Assembly: GCF_034351645.1 (NCBI RefSeq)
Contig: NZ_CP133782.1
Location: 1,121,001 to 1,185,000 of the forward strand
From: Pseudomonas sp. DC1.2
Lineage (GTDB): Bacteria > Pseudomonadota > Gammaproteobacteria > Pseudomonadales > Pseudomonadaceae
Reading direction: 5' to 3'
Length of the DNA stretch: 64,000 bases
Shown: piece by piece, positions 28,674 to 37,962 of the stretch
Layout of the letters: each line of letters opens with the position of its first letter
Numbering within the stretch: the first letter of the stretch is position 1
Notes under the pieces: generated by a model
Seen by the model: the letters and a program-made list of their open reading frames with translations, nothing else
The model's database searches: none
Told to the model about the DNA's origin: nothing
Program-made: the position numbers and the translations under genes

Positions 28674-30730
28674 GAGCGCTCTCTCAGTGCTTTGCGGCAT
28701 GGGCAGTCGCTTAGCGGGCAATCCATCGGTGTACCGCCTGAGGGCTTCTGGCACAGTTCAATCAAGGCCTCGTCGCCTTGCAGCCGTTTGAGCAACACGA
28801 CATCTACCGGGTCGGTGTGGGGTGGTTTGCTCCCGTCAAGCGACACCGGGGCGGCCGCCATCAGCGGTAACGGTTGCCCGCCGATCTGCATGGGCACGCT
28901 GCTGAAAATTCCGGCCGAGGTCAGCGTGATCCACGCTCCCCCGGCCTGGAGCGTGGCGCTGGCGCCGCCGTCGATGACCATGTTCTGGCCCGCAGCGATG
29001 TGAATCTGTTGCCGGGCTGTCAGGCGTTGCGTGGTCACGCTGACGTGTCGGTCGCCGTGAACGCTCAGGTGGTCGTTCTGCCTGAGTTCTGTCAGGCGAT
29101 TGCCGTGGGTGATGTGCTGTTCTTCTGCGTGAAACTCATGACGGGCATCGCCGCCGACCACGATGCTGCGCTGGTTATTGACCTGCACCTGCTCGTCATT
29201 CACTACGTGCCGCAGGTAATTGCGTTGGGCGCGGACGGAGATTTCTTCGGCACCTTTGCGGTCTTCGATGCGCAGTTCGTTGTAGCCATCGCCGCCGGGG
29301 CTGCTTCGGGTTTTGAAGAGGCTGCGGGTTTTATCGGCGGGCAGGTCGAGCGGCGGCTGATTGGCCCCGTTGGCCAGGCAGCCGACGATCATCGGCTCGT
29401 CCGGGTCGCCTTGGTAGAAGCCGATGATCACTTCCATGCCGACCCTTGGAGTCAGCACGCTGCCATAGCGGTCGTGCGCCCAGCCACCGGCGACGCGTAC
29501 CCAGCAACTTGAGTGGTCGTTGTATTGACCGTCACGGTCCCAAGGGAACTGGATGCGCACGCGACCGTATTCGTCGCAGTGGATTTCTTCGCCTGGAGGG
29601 CCGCAAACCACTGCGTGTTGATAGCCGTTAATGGTGGGCTTCGGGTGATTGAGCGCGGGTCTGAACGGCGTGTCCCACGGGGTGGCCAGAAAGGTATTGC
29701 GGTAGCCTTGGGGAAACTCGTCGTCAGCAGGGCTGATAGCCTCGGCTTCGAGCACTTGCGGTTGCTTTGCGGTGTGCCGGACTTCCGTCAGCAACCACAA
29801 ATCGTTCCATGGCTGGCGCGGATGATTGGTCAGGGACAGGAAGTGACCGCTGACCAGCATCGGTTGATCGCTATCCCCTGTGGCCTGGCGATAATCGCTG
29901 CGGTGCCGTTCCAACGCCCGTTTCGAAAGGTGTTTGCCGCGTTCACGGTCGGTGAAGTGGCCGGGAAATCCGTAGTCTTCCAGCGTCGGCATGGACGCAC
30001 TCTTTGCGCCACTTTCAAGGCTGAGCAAGGGTTTTTTGAAGTCGTAGTCGCGGCGCGTTACGGCGGTGGTGCGGGTGTCCAGGGCCAAGGTGAACGTGTT
30101 GATCACCGGTGCTTCGGCGACCATTGCACGCGCCTGCTTGTAGGCGGTAGGCCGAGCAAGTCTGGGGAATACCGTTTGGTCATCACCGAACACCAGCACG
30201 TGACCGTCGCGGCTGTGCTGAAAGTGGTAGTGCAAGCCTTCCTCTTCGCAGAGGCGTTGTAAAAAGTGCAGGCTGCTCTCGCCGTGCTGAACGCAATAGT
30301 CTCGTGGGCGATAGTCCATGCCGAGCGTAAAGCGGTAGGCATCGCCGAGAATACCGTGGGCTTCAAGCACGTCGGCGATGATCTGCGGCACGCTCCGTTT
30401 CTGGAAAATCTTATGATCGAAGCAGTGATCGAGGTAGGCCAGGCTGGGCACCAGGCTAAGCCGATAACGGGTCAGGCGTTTACTTGAGTCGCCTTGGGCG
30501 ACGCTGTAAATCTGGCCGTGAACCCCATGGCCGTCGCGGTCCAGGCTCAGAAAGGCCATGCGGTGCAGCAGGCTTTCAAGGTCGAGATCGGCGCGTTCGC
30601 TGACCAGTTCGAGGTCGAAGCGAAAGGGCTGGCTGATGGCTTCCTTACCGGTTAACTCGAGGACGTGCAGGTCGTGTTGAAAACCTTGTATGTCCAGGAC
30701 GACAGTGGCTTGGTTGGCAGCGCCGAACAT
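28670..30730 (-). CDS. vgrG: Type VI secretion spike protein VgrG
   Basis: A 686-aa VgrG. The N-terminal gp27-like domain begins with FQHDLHVLELTGKEAISQPF, the FLQRLCEEEGLHYHF motif is near residue 170, the gp5-like OB fold holds DEYGRVRIQFPWDRDG, and the C-terminal beta-helix needle follows (repeated short strands from ITHGNRLTELRQNDHLSVHG). The C-terminus carries a Cys-rich end (DCPLSDCPCRKALRERS). The start at 30730 is chosen because the family N-terminus begins there. No Hcp, PAAR or sheath genes are nearby, so this is an orphan vgrG module relying on a T6SS encoded elsewhere. Confidence 0.94.
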   Translation of the reverse strand: MFGAANQATVVLDIQGFQHDLHVLELTGKEAISQPFRFDLELVSERADLDLESLLHRMAFLSLDRDGHGVHGQIYSVAQGDSSKRLTRYRLSLVPSLAYLDHCFDHKIFQKRSVPQIIADVLEAHGILGDAYRFTLGMDYRPRDYCVQHGESSLHFLQRLCEEEGLHYHFQHSRDGHVLVFGDDQTVFPRLARPTAYKQARAMVAEAPVINTFTLALDTRTTAVTRRDYDFKKPLLSLESGAKSASMPTLEDYGFPGHFTDRERGKHLSKRALERHRSDYRQATGDSDQPMLVSGHFLSLTNHPRQPWNDLWLLTEVRHTAKQPQVLEAEAISPADDEFPQGYRNTFLATPWDTPFRPALNHPKPTINGYQHAVVCGPPGEEIHCDEYGRVRIQFPWDRDGQYNDHSSCWVRVAGGWAHDRYGSVLTPRVGMEVIIGFYQGDPDEPMIVGCLANGANQPPLDLPADKTRSLFKTRSSPGGDGYNELRIEDRKGAEEISVRAQRNYLRHVVNDEQVQVNNQRSIVVGGDARHEFHAEEQHITHGNRLTELRQNDHLSVHGDRHVSVTTQRLTARQQIHIAAGQNMVIDGGASATLQAGGAWITLTSAGIFSSVPMQIGGQPLPLMAAAPVSLDGSKPPHTDPVDVVLLKRLQGDEALIELCQKPSGGTPMDCPLSDCPCRKALRERS

Positions 30731-30983
30731 CACACATCCCATGTGTTGATTGAGTAGAGGGGGACTGTGAATGAGGTCTCTGGAAAGCGATGCAGGGCGT
30801 TTCTGTTTGTTGTGAAGGCAATGGGTTTTTATGGTGTAGGATTTTTCGTTGCTGGATTTCTCTCTCTTTAAAGTGGCCCAGACCCCATTGGGCTGCATTC
30901 AGTCCGCCAGGCGGGCTGCCGTGACAGTCCGATTACGTTATACTCGCCGGCTTTCAAAAGTTCGCCAACGAGTGCTGCCCGCC

Positions 30984-32079
30984 ATGGAAATCAACCCGAT
31001 CCTTAACAGCATCAAGGACCTGTCCGAGCGCTCCGAAACTATTCGGGGGTATCTTTGACTACGATCAAAAGCATGAGCGTCTGACTGAAGTCAATCGTGA
31101 GCTTGAAGATCCGAGTGTCTGGAACAACCCGTCGTATGCTCAGGAATTGGGCCGCGAGCGCTCGCTGCTGGCGCAGATCGTCGACACCCTCGATGAAATG
31201 CACACCGGCCTGACCGACGCCAAAGAATTGCTGCTGATGTCCGCCGAAGAAGAAGATCAGGCGGCCGTCGACGACGTCTCTGCCGAAGTCGAACGTCTGC
31301 GCGAATCCCTGGAAAAACTCGAATTCCGTCGCATGTTCAGCGGTGAGATGGACGCCAACAACGCTTACCTGGACATCCAGGCTGGCTCCGGTGGTACCGA
31401 GGCTCAAGACTGGGCCAACATCCTGCTGCGCATGTACCTGCGCTGGGCTGACAAACGCGGTTTCGACGCGACCATCATGGAACTGTCGGCCGGTGAAGTC
31501 GCCGGGATCAAGGGCGCCACCATTCATATCAAGGGTGAATACGCCTTTGGTTGGTTGCGTACCGAAATCGGTGTGCATCGCTTGGTGCGCAAGAGCCCGT
31601 ATGACTCTGGTAACCGTCGCCATACCTCGTTCTCTGCCGTGTTCGTGTCGCCTGAAATCGACGACAACATCGAAATCGACATTAACCCGTCGGACCTGCG
31701 CATCGACACCTACCGCTCCTCGGGTGCCGGTGGTCAGCACGTAAACACCACCGATTCGGCTGTGCGGATTACTCACGTACCGTCCAACACCGTGGTGTGC
31801 TGCCAGAACGAACGCTCCCAGCACGCGAACAAAGACACCGCGATGAAAATGTTGCGGGCACGCTTGTACGAGCAGGAAGTGCAGAAACGCAACGCCGCCT
31901 CCCAGGCCCTGGAAGACACCAAGTCCGACATCGGCTGGGGTCACCAGATTCGCTCGTATGTACTCGATGCGTCGCGAATCAAGGATTTGCGCACTAACAT
32001 CGAACGCAGCGACTGTGACAAGGTGCTCGACGGCGATATCGACGAATACCTGGTAGCCAGCCTGAAACAAGGCCTGTAA
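30984..32079 (+). CDS. prfB: Peptide chain release factor 2 (programmed +1 frameshift)
   Basis: RF2 (364 aa) recognises UGA and UAA stop codons. Translation starts at the ATG at 30984, reads 24 codons to CTT at 31053-31055, meets an in-frame TGA at 31056-31058, and shifts +1 to continue from GAC at 31057. The GGQ catalytic motif is present ([15 protein letters not shown]). The codon-recognition tripeptide reads SPY ([11 protein letters not shown]) where E. coli has SPF. A TATACT element lies at 30939-30944. lysS follows 71 bp downstream, the usual prfB-lysS arrangement. Confidence 0.95.
31044..31059 (+). promoter_or_regulatory. prfB: prfB autoregulatory +1 frameshift site
   Basis: The site has a Shine-Dalgarno-like G5-T run at 31045-31050, then the slippery CTT followed by TGA and C (31053-31059). 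Low RF2 slows termination at the weak TGAC context and favours the shift, so RF2 controls its own synthesis. The layout matches the well-known prfB signal. Confidence 0.95.
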
Positions 32080-32150
32080 ACCGCCAGTCAAGACCTTAAG
32101 TCCCCTGCCACCGGTGGGGGCAACGAACCTGTGATGGAATCTTTAAAGAC

Positions 32151-33653
32151 ATGAGCGACCTAGAACTCGACCCGCAAGCCCTGCAACAGGAAGAAAACTC
32201 CCTGATCGCCCTGCGCAAGGAAAAGCTGGCTGCCGAGCGCGCCAAGGGCCAGGCTTTCCCGAACGACTTCCGCCGTGACGCTTACTGCGAAGACTTGCAG
32301 AAGCAATACGCCGACAAGACCAAGGAAGAGCTGGCAGAGGCTGCAATCGCGGTCAAGGTTGCCGGTCGTCTCATGCTTAACCGTGGCTCGTTCATGGTGA
32401 TCCAGGATATGTCCGGGCGCATTCAGGTTTACGTCAACCGTAAGACCCTGTCTGAAGAAACCCTGGCAGCGGTCAAGACGTGGGACCTGGGCGATATTAT
32501 TGCCGCCGAAGGCACCCTGGCCCGTTCCGGCAAGGGTGACCTGTACGTAGAAATGACCCATGTGCGCCTGCTGACGAAATCCCTGCGTCCACTGCCGGAC
32601 AAGCACCACGGCCTGTCCGACACCGAACAGCGCTACCGCCAGCGTTACGTTGACCTGATCGTCAACGAAGACGTGCGTCAGACCTTCCGCGTGCGTTCGC
32701 AAGTCATTGCGCACATCCGCAGCTTTTTGATGCAGCGTGACTTCCTCGAAGTCGAAACGCCGATGCTGCAAACCATCCCCGGTGGTGCCGCGGCCAAGCC
32801 GTTCGAGACACATCACAACGCGCTGGACCTGGAGATGTTCCTGCGGATCGCGCCGGAGTTGTACCTCAAGCGTCTGGTGGTCGGCGGTTTCGAGAAGGTC
32901 TTCGAAATCAACCGCAACTTCCGCAACGAAGGTGTATCGACCCGCCACAACCCAGAATTCACCATGTTGGAGTTCTACCAGGCTTACGCCGACTACGAAG
33001 ACAACATGGACCTGACCGAAGAACTGTTCCGCGAACTGGCGCAGTTGGTCCTTGGCAGTACCGACGTACCTTACGGCGAAAAAGTGTTCCACTTCGGTGA
33101 GCCGTTTGTACGTCTGTCGGTGTTCGACTCGATCCTCAAGTACAACCCTGAGCTGACCGCTGACGACCTGACCGACATCGACAAGGCGCGCGCGATCGCC
33201 AAAAAGGCCGGCGCCAAGGTGCTGGGCTTCGAAGGTCTGGGCAAGTTGCAGGTGATGATTTTCGAAGAACTGGTCGAGCACAAGCTGGAGCAGCCGCACT
33301 TCATCACTCAGTACCCGTTCGAAGTGTCGCCGCTGGCGCGTCGCAACAACGACAACCCGAACGTCACTGACCGTTTCGAGCTGTTCATCGGAGGCCGTGA
33401 AATCGCCAACGCCTACTCCGAGTTGAATGACGCGCAAGATCAGGCTGAACGCTTCATGGCGCAGGTGGCCGACAAGGACGCCGGCGACGACGAAGCCATG
33501 CACTACGACGCCGACTTCGTTCGCGCGCTGGAGTACGGCATGCCGCCAACCGCGGGTGAAGGCATCGGCATCGACCGGCTGGTGATGTTGTTGACCAACT
33601 CGCCGTCGATTCGCGATGTGATTCTGTTCCCGCACATGCGACCGCAAGCGTAA
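32151..33653 (+). CDS. lysS: Lysyl-tRNA synthetase, class II
   Basis: A 500-aa class II synthetase charging tRNA-Lys. An N-terminal OB-fold anticodon-binding domain (about 60-170, with [20 protein letters not shown]) precedes the catalytic domain, which shows motif 2 ([20 protein letters not shown]) and motif 3 ([18 protein letters not shown]) and ends in [10 protein letters not shown]. Length matches the family. It probably forms an operon with prfB and ends at the terminator at 33665. Confidence 0.97.
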   Translation: MSDLELDPQALQQEENSLIALRKEKLAAERAKGQAFPNDFRRDAYCEDLQKQYADKTKEELAEAAIAVKVAGRLMLNRGSFMVIQDMSGRIQVYVNRKTLSEETLAAVKTWDLGDIIAAEGTLARSGKGDLYVEMTHVRLLTKSLRPLPDKHHGLSDTEQRYRQRYVDLIVNEDVRQTFRVRSQVIAHIRSFLMQRDFLEVETPMLQTIPGGAAAKPFETHHNALDLEMFLRIAPELYLKRLVVGGFEKVFEINRNFRNEGVSTRHNPEFTMLEFYQAYADYEDNMDLTEELFRELAQLVLGSTDVPYGEKVFHFGEPFVRLSVFDSILKYNPELTADDLTDIDKARAIAKKAGAKVLGFEGLGKLQVMIFEELVEHKLEQPHFITQYPFEVSPLARRNNDNPNVTDRFELFIGGREIANAYSELNDAQDQAERFMAQVADKDAGDDEAMHYDADFVRALEYGMPPTAGEGIGIDRLVMLLTNSPSIRDVILFPHMRPQA

Positions 33654-33664
33654 GTGTTTCAATT

Positions 33665-33693
33665 AAAAAGCCGCCTATGACAGGCGGCTTTTT
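33665..33693 (+). terminator. Rho-independent terminator after lysS
   Basis: The stem AAAAAGCCGCCT pairs with AGGCGGCTTTTT around a five-base loop, 11 bp after the lysS stop. Confidence 0.9.
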
Positions 33694-33756
33694 ATTGCCT
33701 GTCTGGTACAAATGTATCAATTGGTTACTTTTTACGTATACAGAGGAATGCTTGTC

Positions 33757-34473
33757 GTGAACCGTGCAATTGCTCAAGAAGGTGCAGCGGGTATCGCCAC
33801 TGCAGTCGCTGAAAGTGTTCAGTACCAAGGCCGAAAAGCGAGCCGACAGGGCAGTGAACAGCGCCGGCAGGAGATTCTCGATGCGGCCATGCGCATTGTT
33901 GTGCGAGACGGCGTGCGCGCCGTGCGTCACCGTGCGGTTGCTGCCGAGGCGGGGGTGCCGTTGTCGGCCACCACGTACTACTTCAAAGATATCGATGACT
34001 TGCTCACCGATACCTTTGCCCAATACGTGGAGCGTAGCGCCGCGTTTATGGCCCGGTTGTGGGCCAACAATGAAGGCTTGTTACGGGCGATGGTTGTCAG
34101 CGGAGACGGCAGCGCTGAGTCGCGCTCACAACTGGCGGACGATATTGCGCGGCTGATGGTGGACTATGTACATCTGCAATTGATCGCCCGTCGCGAGCAC
34201 CTGATGGCCGAGCAAGCTTTTCGCCAGGAAGCGTTGCTCAATCCGCGTCTGGCGTTATTGGTGCGCTCGCACCAGCAAATTCTCCTGCAGGGTACGTGTC
34301 AGCTTTTTCAGGTGCTGGGCTCCCGCGAGCCACAACAGGATGCCAAAGTGTTGACGGCGATTGTCGGACGGATGGAATATCAGGGCCTGCTCAACGATGC
34401 GGAGCCTGAGGCCGAAGCGGAAATGCTCGGTATCCTCACGCGCTACATGCATTTGGTACTCGCATCGGTGTGA
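33757..34473 (+). CDS. TetR-family transcriptional regulator
   Basis: A 238-aa regulator. The N-terminal helix-turn-helix spans about residues 30-75 (RRQEILDAAMRIVVRDGVRA, then VAAEAGVPLSATTYYFKDID), preceded by a polar 25-residue extension. The C-terminal ligand domain is helical. The GTG at 33757 is chosen because AGAGGA lies nine bases before it; the ATG at 33748 is too close to that site. Located after lysS as PA3699 is in P. aeruginosa (from memory). The target genes are unknown; the next genes are a lipoprotein and the DUF1704 operon. Confidence 0.85.
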   Translation: MNRAIAQEGAAGIATAVAESVQYQGRKASRQGSEQRRQEILDAAMRIVVRDGVRAVRHRAVAAEAGVPLSATTYYFKDIDDLLTDTFAQYVERSAAFMARLWANNEGLLRAMVVSGDGSAESRSQLADDIARLMVDYVHLQLIARREHLMAEQAFRQEALLNPRLALLVRSHQQILLQGTCQLFQVLGSREPQQDAKVLTAIVGRMEYQGLLNDAEPEAEAEMLGILTRYMHLVLASV

Positions 34474-34498
34474 TTCCGTGTGGAAACGCACAACGCTG

Positions 34499-34580
34499 TG
34501 GGCGCGAGGCGGCTTGCGAAGGCGGTTTTACATTCAACATCCAGGTTGTTTGAGACAACGCCTTCGCGAGCAGACTCTAT
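34499..34580. repeat. REPIN-like degenerate REP pair
   Basis: Two REP-type arms (GTGGGCGCGAGGCGGCTTGC near 34499 and a CCTTCGCGAGCAG near 34562) face each other in the gap between the TetR gene and the lipoprotein gene. They are more degenerate than the element at 8493. Confidence 0.55.
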
Positions 34581-34635
34581 CCAGCATGGCGTCGGTGGCC
34601 ACTTCAGGTCGGTGTGTGTTCATAGGGAGTGTTGA

Positions 34636-35190
34636 ATGAAAGCCTGGCGCGTCATGGTGATCGCCTTGTCGTTTCTGCTGCTCAGTGGCTGTCTGGTGAG
34701 CTTTGACACGCCAGCGCCCGAAAGCGCGCCCGCGCCCAAGGGGTTGCTCGGAAAATGGAGCAGCACCAATGCCTGGGGCGAGCCGATGAACCTGGAGTTG
34801 AGGCACCTGGGCGACAATCGCTATCAGGCTGTCAGCTACTTCAAGGACCAGCCCCGTGAGCGTGATGCCTATCCCTTCACTGTGTTTCGTCATGGCAGTC
34901 GCTGGTACCTCTCGGCAAAGGTGCCGGCCAGGTTCGGCGGGCATTTCACCCTTGTTGGTTTCGAAATCAACGAAAAGCATGAATTGGTGGTCTACACCCT
35001 CGACCTCGAACAGATCAAGCAGGCCATGGGGCAAACGGTCTTGATGGGCGAAAGCGTGCAGACGGATGAGGGCGACGGCGTATTGATCCACAGCGCGATG
35101 GATCAAGTGTTCGCTTACCTCGACGACCCGGCCAATAGCGATGTGTTCGTTGAGGCCGTGCGCTACCAGCGCCGGGTCAAAGCCAAATAA
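34636..35190 (+). CDS. Putative outer-envelope lipoprotein (184 aa)
   Basis: A 184-aa protein with a lipoprotein signal peptide: a basic start, a hydrophobic core and the lipobox LLSGC (Cys at about residue 19). The mature part starts with a Pro/Ala-rich linker and then a compact beta-rich domain (GKWSSTNAWGEPMNLELRHL, a lipocalin-like GKW start). AGGGAG is suitably placed before the ATG. It occupies the position of PA3698 in P. aeruginosa (from memory). Function is unknown. Confidence 0.8.
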   Translation: MKAWRVMVIALSFLLLSGCLVSFDTPAPESAPAPKGLLGKWSSTNAWGEPMNLELRHLGDNRYQAVSYFKDQPRERDAYPFTVFRHGSRWYLSAKVPARFGGHFTLVGFEINEKHELVVYTLDLEQIKQAMGQTVLMGESVQTDEGDGVLIHSAMDQVFAYLDDPANSDVFVEAVRYQRRVKAK

Positions 35191-35225
35191 ACGCAGTACG
35201 TAACGGTTCTAAACAGGAGTTTCGG

Positions 35226-36503
35226 GTGGACGATTACCAGCAGACGATACGCACGTTGTCCGACCGCATTGTGCTGGCACAGACGCCGATTCGCGTTCTG
35301 GATGCGGTGAAGTGGGACGAAAGCATCCGCAAGGGTTTTCTCAAGGCCAAGGGCAAGGAAATGCCTGCCGTTGACCGCGATTACTACCTCAATCGGCCAC
35401 TGTCCTTTGACTCCAGCAAGGTGAAACTGGAATTCCAGAACATCGAGCGTGACATCACCCGCCAGCTCGGCCAGTTCAACCCGGTCGGGCAGATCATGCG
35501 TCGCATGTGCAAGGAATACCGCATGGTGGTGCGCATGCTCGAAGCGCGAGGCACTGAGGATTTCGGTCTGATTTCCCAGGAGTTGTACGGCGCAGCGTCC
35601 GACGCATTCCACGCCGGCGACCCAACCCTGGCCGACCTGGGTCTGATGCTCTCCGATTACCTGAACAACATCGACGGCCGCGGCGATCTGAAGGACGAGC
35701 CGAAGACGCTCACCGCCAAGGACGCAGTCAATCTGCTGCAAAGTCGCTTGAACAAAGTATTTGGCGAAGCCGAGGAAACGATTCGGGTGTTTGAGTCCGA
35801 CGGGATCGTCGCCGATGCGGCGGCGGGTGCGGATTACATCAAGATCCGCGCCGACGCGATGTTTAACGACCGCGACGTGCGGGCCCTGGAAGTCCACGAA
35901 GGATTGGTGCATGTGGGCACCACCCTGAACGGTCAGAACCAGCCGATTTGCACCTTTCTGTCCAAAGGCCCACCGTCGTCCACCGTGACTCAGGAGGGCC
36001 TGGCGATCCTGATGGAAATCATCACCTTCGCCTCCTACCCGAGCCGTCTGCGCAAACTGACCAACCGGACCCGCGCTATCCACATGGTGGAAGAGGGCGC
36101 GGACTTCTTGCAGGTGTTCGAGTTCTTCCGCGAGCAGGGTTTTGAAATGGCCGAAAGCTACGGCAACGCAAGTCGTGTGTTCCGTGGCTCGGTGCCCAAT
36201 GGGCTGCCATTTACCAAAGACTTGTCCTACCTCAAGGGCTTCATCATGGTTTACAACTACATTCAGTTGGCCGTGCGTAAAGGCAAGCTGGAGCAGGTGC
36301 CGCTGTTGTTCTGCGGCAAGACCACGCTGGAGGACATGCGAACCTTGCGTCAGCTCGTGGACGAAGGTCTGGTGGTGGCGCCCAAGTATTTGCCAGAACA
36401 GTTCCGCGACATGAACGCCCTGGCGGCCTGGATGTGCTTCTCCAACTTCCTGAACCATCTGAGCCTGGACCGGATCGAAGCGGACTATTCCAATATTTTG
36501 TAA
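35226..36503 (+). CDS. DUF1704 (QEGLA-motif) metallopeptidase-like protein
   Basis: A 425-aa protein of the family annotated as flavohemoglobin expression-modulating QEGLA-motif proteins (DUF1704). A gluzincin-like HEGLVH motif (His224, Glu225, His229) and the QEGLA motif (Gln256, Glu257) are seen; the same HExxxH plus downstream Glu arrangement occurs in eukaryotic MATCAP tubulin carboxypeptidases. This suggests a zinc metallopeptidase with an unknown bacterial substrate. The start is GTG at 35226 with AGGAG upstream. It is 37 bp before the alpha/beta hydrolase lipoprotein gene. Confidence 0.85.
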   Translation: MDDYQQTIRTLSDRIVLAQTPIRVLDAVKWDESIRKGFLKAKGKEMPAVDRDYYLNRPLSFDSSKVKLEFQNIERDITRQLGQFNPVGQIMRRMCKEYRMVVRMLEARGTEDFGLISQELYGAASDAFHAGDPTLADLGLMLSDYLNNIDGRGDLKDEPKTLTAKDAVNLLQSRLNKVFGEAEETIRVFESDGIVADAAAGADYIKIRADAMFNDRDVRALEVHEGLVHVGTTLNGQNQPICTFLSKGPPSSTVTQEGLAILMEIITFASYPSRLRKLTNRTRAIHMVEEGADFLQVFEFFREQGFEMAESYGNASRVFRGSVPNGLPFTKDLSYLKGFIMVYNYIQLAVRKGKLEQVPLLFCGKTTLEDMRTLRQLVDEGLVVAPKYLPEQFRDMNALAAWMCFSNFLNHLSLDRIEADYSNIL

Positions 36504-36540
36504 TACACCGACTGATCGTTTCACTGCGAGGTTTCAACGG

Positions 36541-37455
36541 ATGAGAATCCTCGGCATTTTCTGTCTGCTCCTGACGCTCGGCGGTTGCAGTTCGCTGCTG
36601 TTCTACCCTGAGCCCGGCCAGCCGTTTACCCCGGACAAGGCCAGGCTTGAATACCGTGACGTCACGCTGACGACCGCCGACGGTCTGAAACTGAATGCCT
36701 GGTGGCTGCCAGTAAAAAAAGGCGTCGAGGTCAAAGGGACCGTGCTGCACCTGCATGGCAACGGCGGCAACCTGGCTTACCACTTGGGGGGGAGCGGGTG
36801 GTTGCCGAAAGAAGGTTATCAAGTGCTGTTGGTGGACTATCGCGGTTATGGCCTGTCCGAAGGTGAGCCGAGCCTGCCGGCTATTTATCTGGACATTGAC
36901 GCCGCGTTCAAGTGGCTCGACCTGGCCCCCGAGGTCAAGGGCAAGCCGTTGATCGTGCTGGGCCAGAGCCTGGGCGGTTCGATGGCGGTGCATTACCTTG
37001 CTCAGCATCCCAAGCGCCAGCCGCAACTCAAGGCGCTGATACTTGACGGCGCGCCGGCCAGCTACCGCGATGTCGGCCGATTTGCCCTGAGCACGTCGTG
37101 GCTGACCTGGCCATTGCAGGTGCCGCTGTCGTGGCTGGTGCCGGACGGTGACAGTGCGATCAACGTCATGGCGCACCTTAACGGTGTGCCGAAACTGATT
37201 TATCACAGCATCGACGATCCGATCGTGCCTCTTTCCAACGGCATCCGTCTGTATCAAGCTGCGCCGCCGCCGCGCGTGCTGCAACTGACCCGAGGTGGGC
37301 ACGTGCAGACTTTCGCCGACCCGGTCTGGCGTCAAGTGATGCTGCGCTATCTCGAAGATCCGCAGCATTTCAATGGTCTGCGCCGCCTCGGTGAAATTCC
37401 GAATTACCCGGTGCCCCTGAATTCAAAAGATCAACCACCTGAGAGCCCGCAATGA
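36541..37455 (+). CDS. Alpha/beta-hydrolase lipoprotein
   Basis: A 304-aa protein with a lipoprotein signal (LTLGGCSSL, Cys at about residue 17) followed by an alpha/beta hydrolase fold of the YfhR/BEM46 kind: oxyanion strand VLHLHGNGGN, nucleophile elbow GQSLGGS, an Asp in the HSIDDPIVPLSNG loop and a His in GGHVQT. It should act on the periplasmic side of the envelope as an esterase or acyl hydrolase. It overlaps the next small gene by an ATGA junction. Confidence 0.88.
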   Translation: MRILGIFCLLLTLGGCSSLLFYPEPGQPFTPDKARLEYRDVTLTTADGLKLNAWWLPVKKGVEVKGTVLHLHGNGGNLAYHLGGSGWLPKEGYQVLLVDYRGYGLSEGEPSLPAIYLDIDAAFKWLDLAPEVKGKPLIVLGQSLGGSMAVHYLAQHPKRQPQLKALILDGAPASYRDVGRFALSTSWLTWPLQVPLSWLVPDGDSAINVMAHLNGVPKLIYHSIDDPIVPLSNGIRLYQAAPPPRVLQLTRGGHVQTFADPVWRQVMLRYLEDPQHFNGLRRLGEIPNYPVPLNSKDQPPESPQ

Positions 37456-37781
37456 GTGAAGAACGCAACGCCATCCCGCTGATCATCACCGGTATCTGCA
37501 GCATCCTCGGCACCGTCGGCGCCCTGTGGTTCTACGGCTACCTGCATTTCGCCAAACCCGAGGATGCATTGCTGCTCAACGACTTCACCATGCTCAAGAC
37601 CGTGCCGGGCGAAGACTATAAAGTGTCGCTGGAGCCCGCAGCGCAGGTTGCCCAGTGTATTGATGGCGTGCTGGTGCTGTTTGACACCGAACAAAAAGGC
37701 CTGACCGGCGTGCTGATCAACGGCCAGAAAAAAGCCGTGCGGTGCATGGGGCAGGAGACGCCGCAGAAGCTGGAACCGTAA
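37452..37781 (+). CDS. Small membrane-anchored hypothetical protein (109 aa)
   Basis: A 109-aa protein with one N-terminal membrane helix (about residues 8-28, IPLIITGICSILGTVGALWF) and a small soluble domain behind it, which has two cysteines (near residues 75 and 99) that could pair in the periplasm. It is translationally coupled to the hydrolase lipoprotein, so the two probably work together, possibly with the DUF1704 protein. No family recognised. Confidence 0.78.
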   Translation: MSEERNAIPLIITGICSILGTVGALWFYGYLHFAKPEDALLLNDFTMLKTVPGEDYKVSLEPAAQVAQCIDGVLVLFDTEQKGLTGVLINGQKKAVRCMGQETPQKLEP

Positions 37782-37806
37782 AAAGCGGTGATCGCCAAAG
37801 ATCCAA

Positions 37807-37892
37807 TGTGGGGGGTGGATCTGCTCGCGAAGGGTGAATGGCAGTCAGTCTGACTGTTGGCTGTTCCACCGTTCCTGCTCCCACAGGTGTGA
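37807..37892. repeat. REPIN-like degenerate REP pair
   Basis: A left arm (GGATCTGCTCGCGAAGG near 37814) and a right arm (TCCTGCTCCCACAGGTG near 37873) are inverted REP-like sequences flanking a small GTCAG/CTGAC hairpin. They occupy the intergenic gap before the terminator at 37909. Confidence 0.55.
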
Positions 37893-37908
37893 TGAATTGC
37901 ATGCCAAT

Positions 37909-37945
37909 AAAAAGCCCCGCCGTGACTGAGTCAGGCGGAGCTTTT
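37909..37945. terminator. Bidirectional terminator between convergent genes
   Basis: The stem AAAAGCCCCGCC pairs with GGCGGAGCTTTT (one mismatch), with an inner TGAC/GTCA stem. It lies between the rightward 109-aa gene and the leftward OmpA-like gene. Confidence 0.75.
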
Positions 37946-37962
37946 GCGTTTCAGCGTGAAGC

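Noticed and set aside
30984..31058. A 24-codon short gene before prfB
   Set aside because: It is the first part of prfB; the CTT-TGA-C context with the upstream G-run is the standard +1 frameshift signal.
32160..33662. 500-codon open frame antisense to lysS
   Set aside because: It mirrors lysS exactly, lacks domain features and has the same reverse-codon composition artefact.
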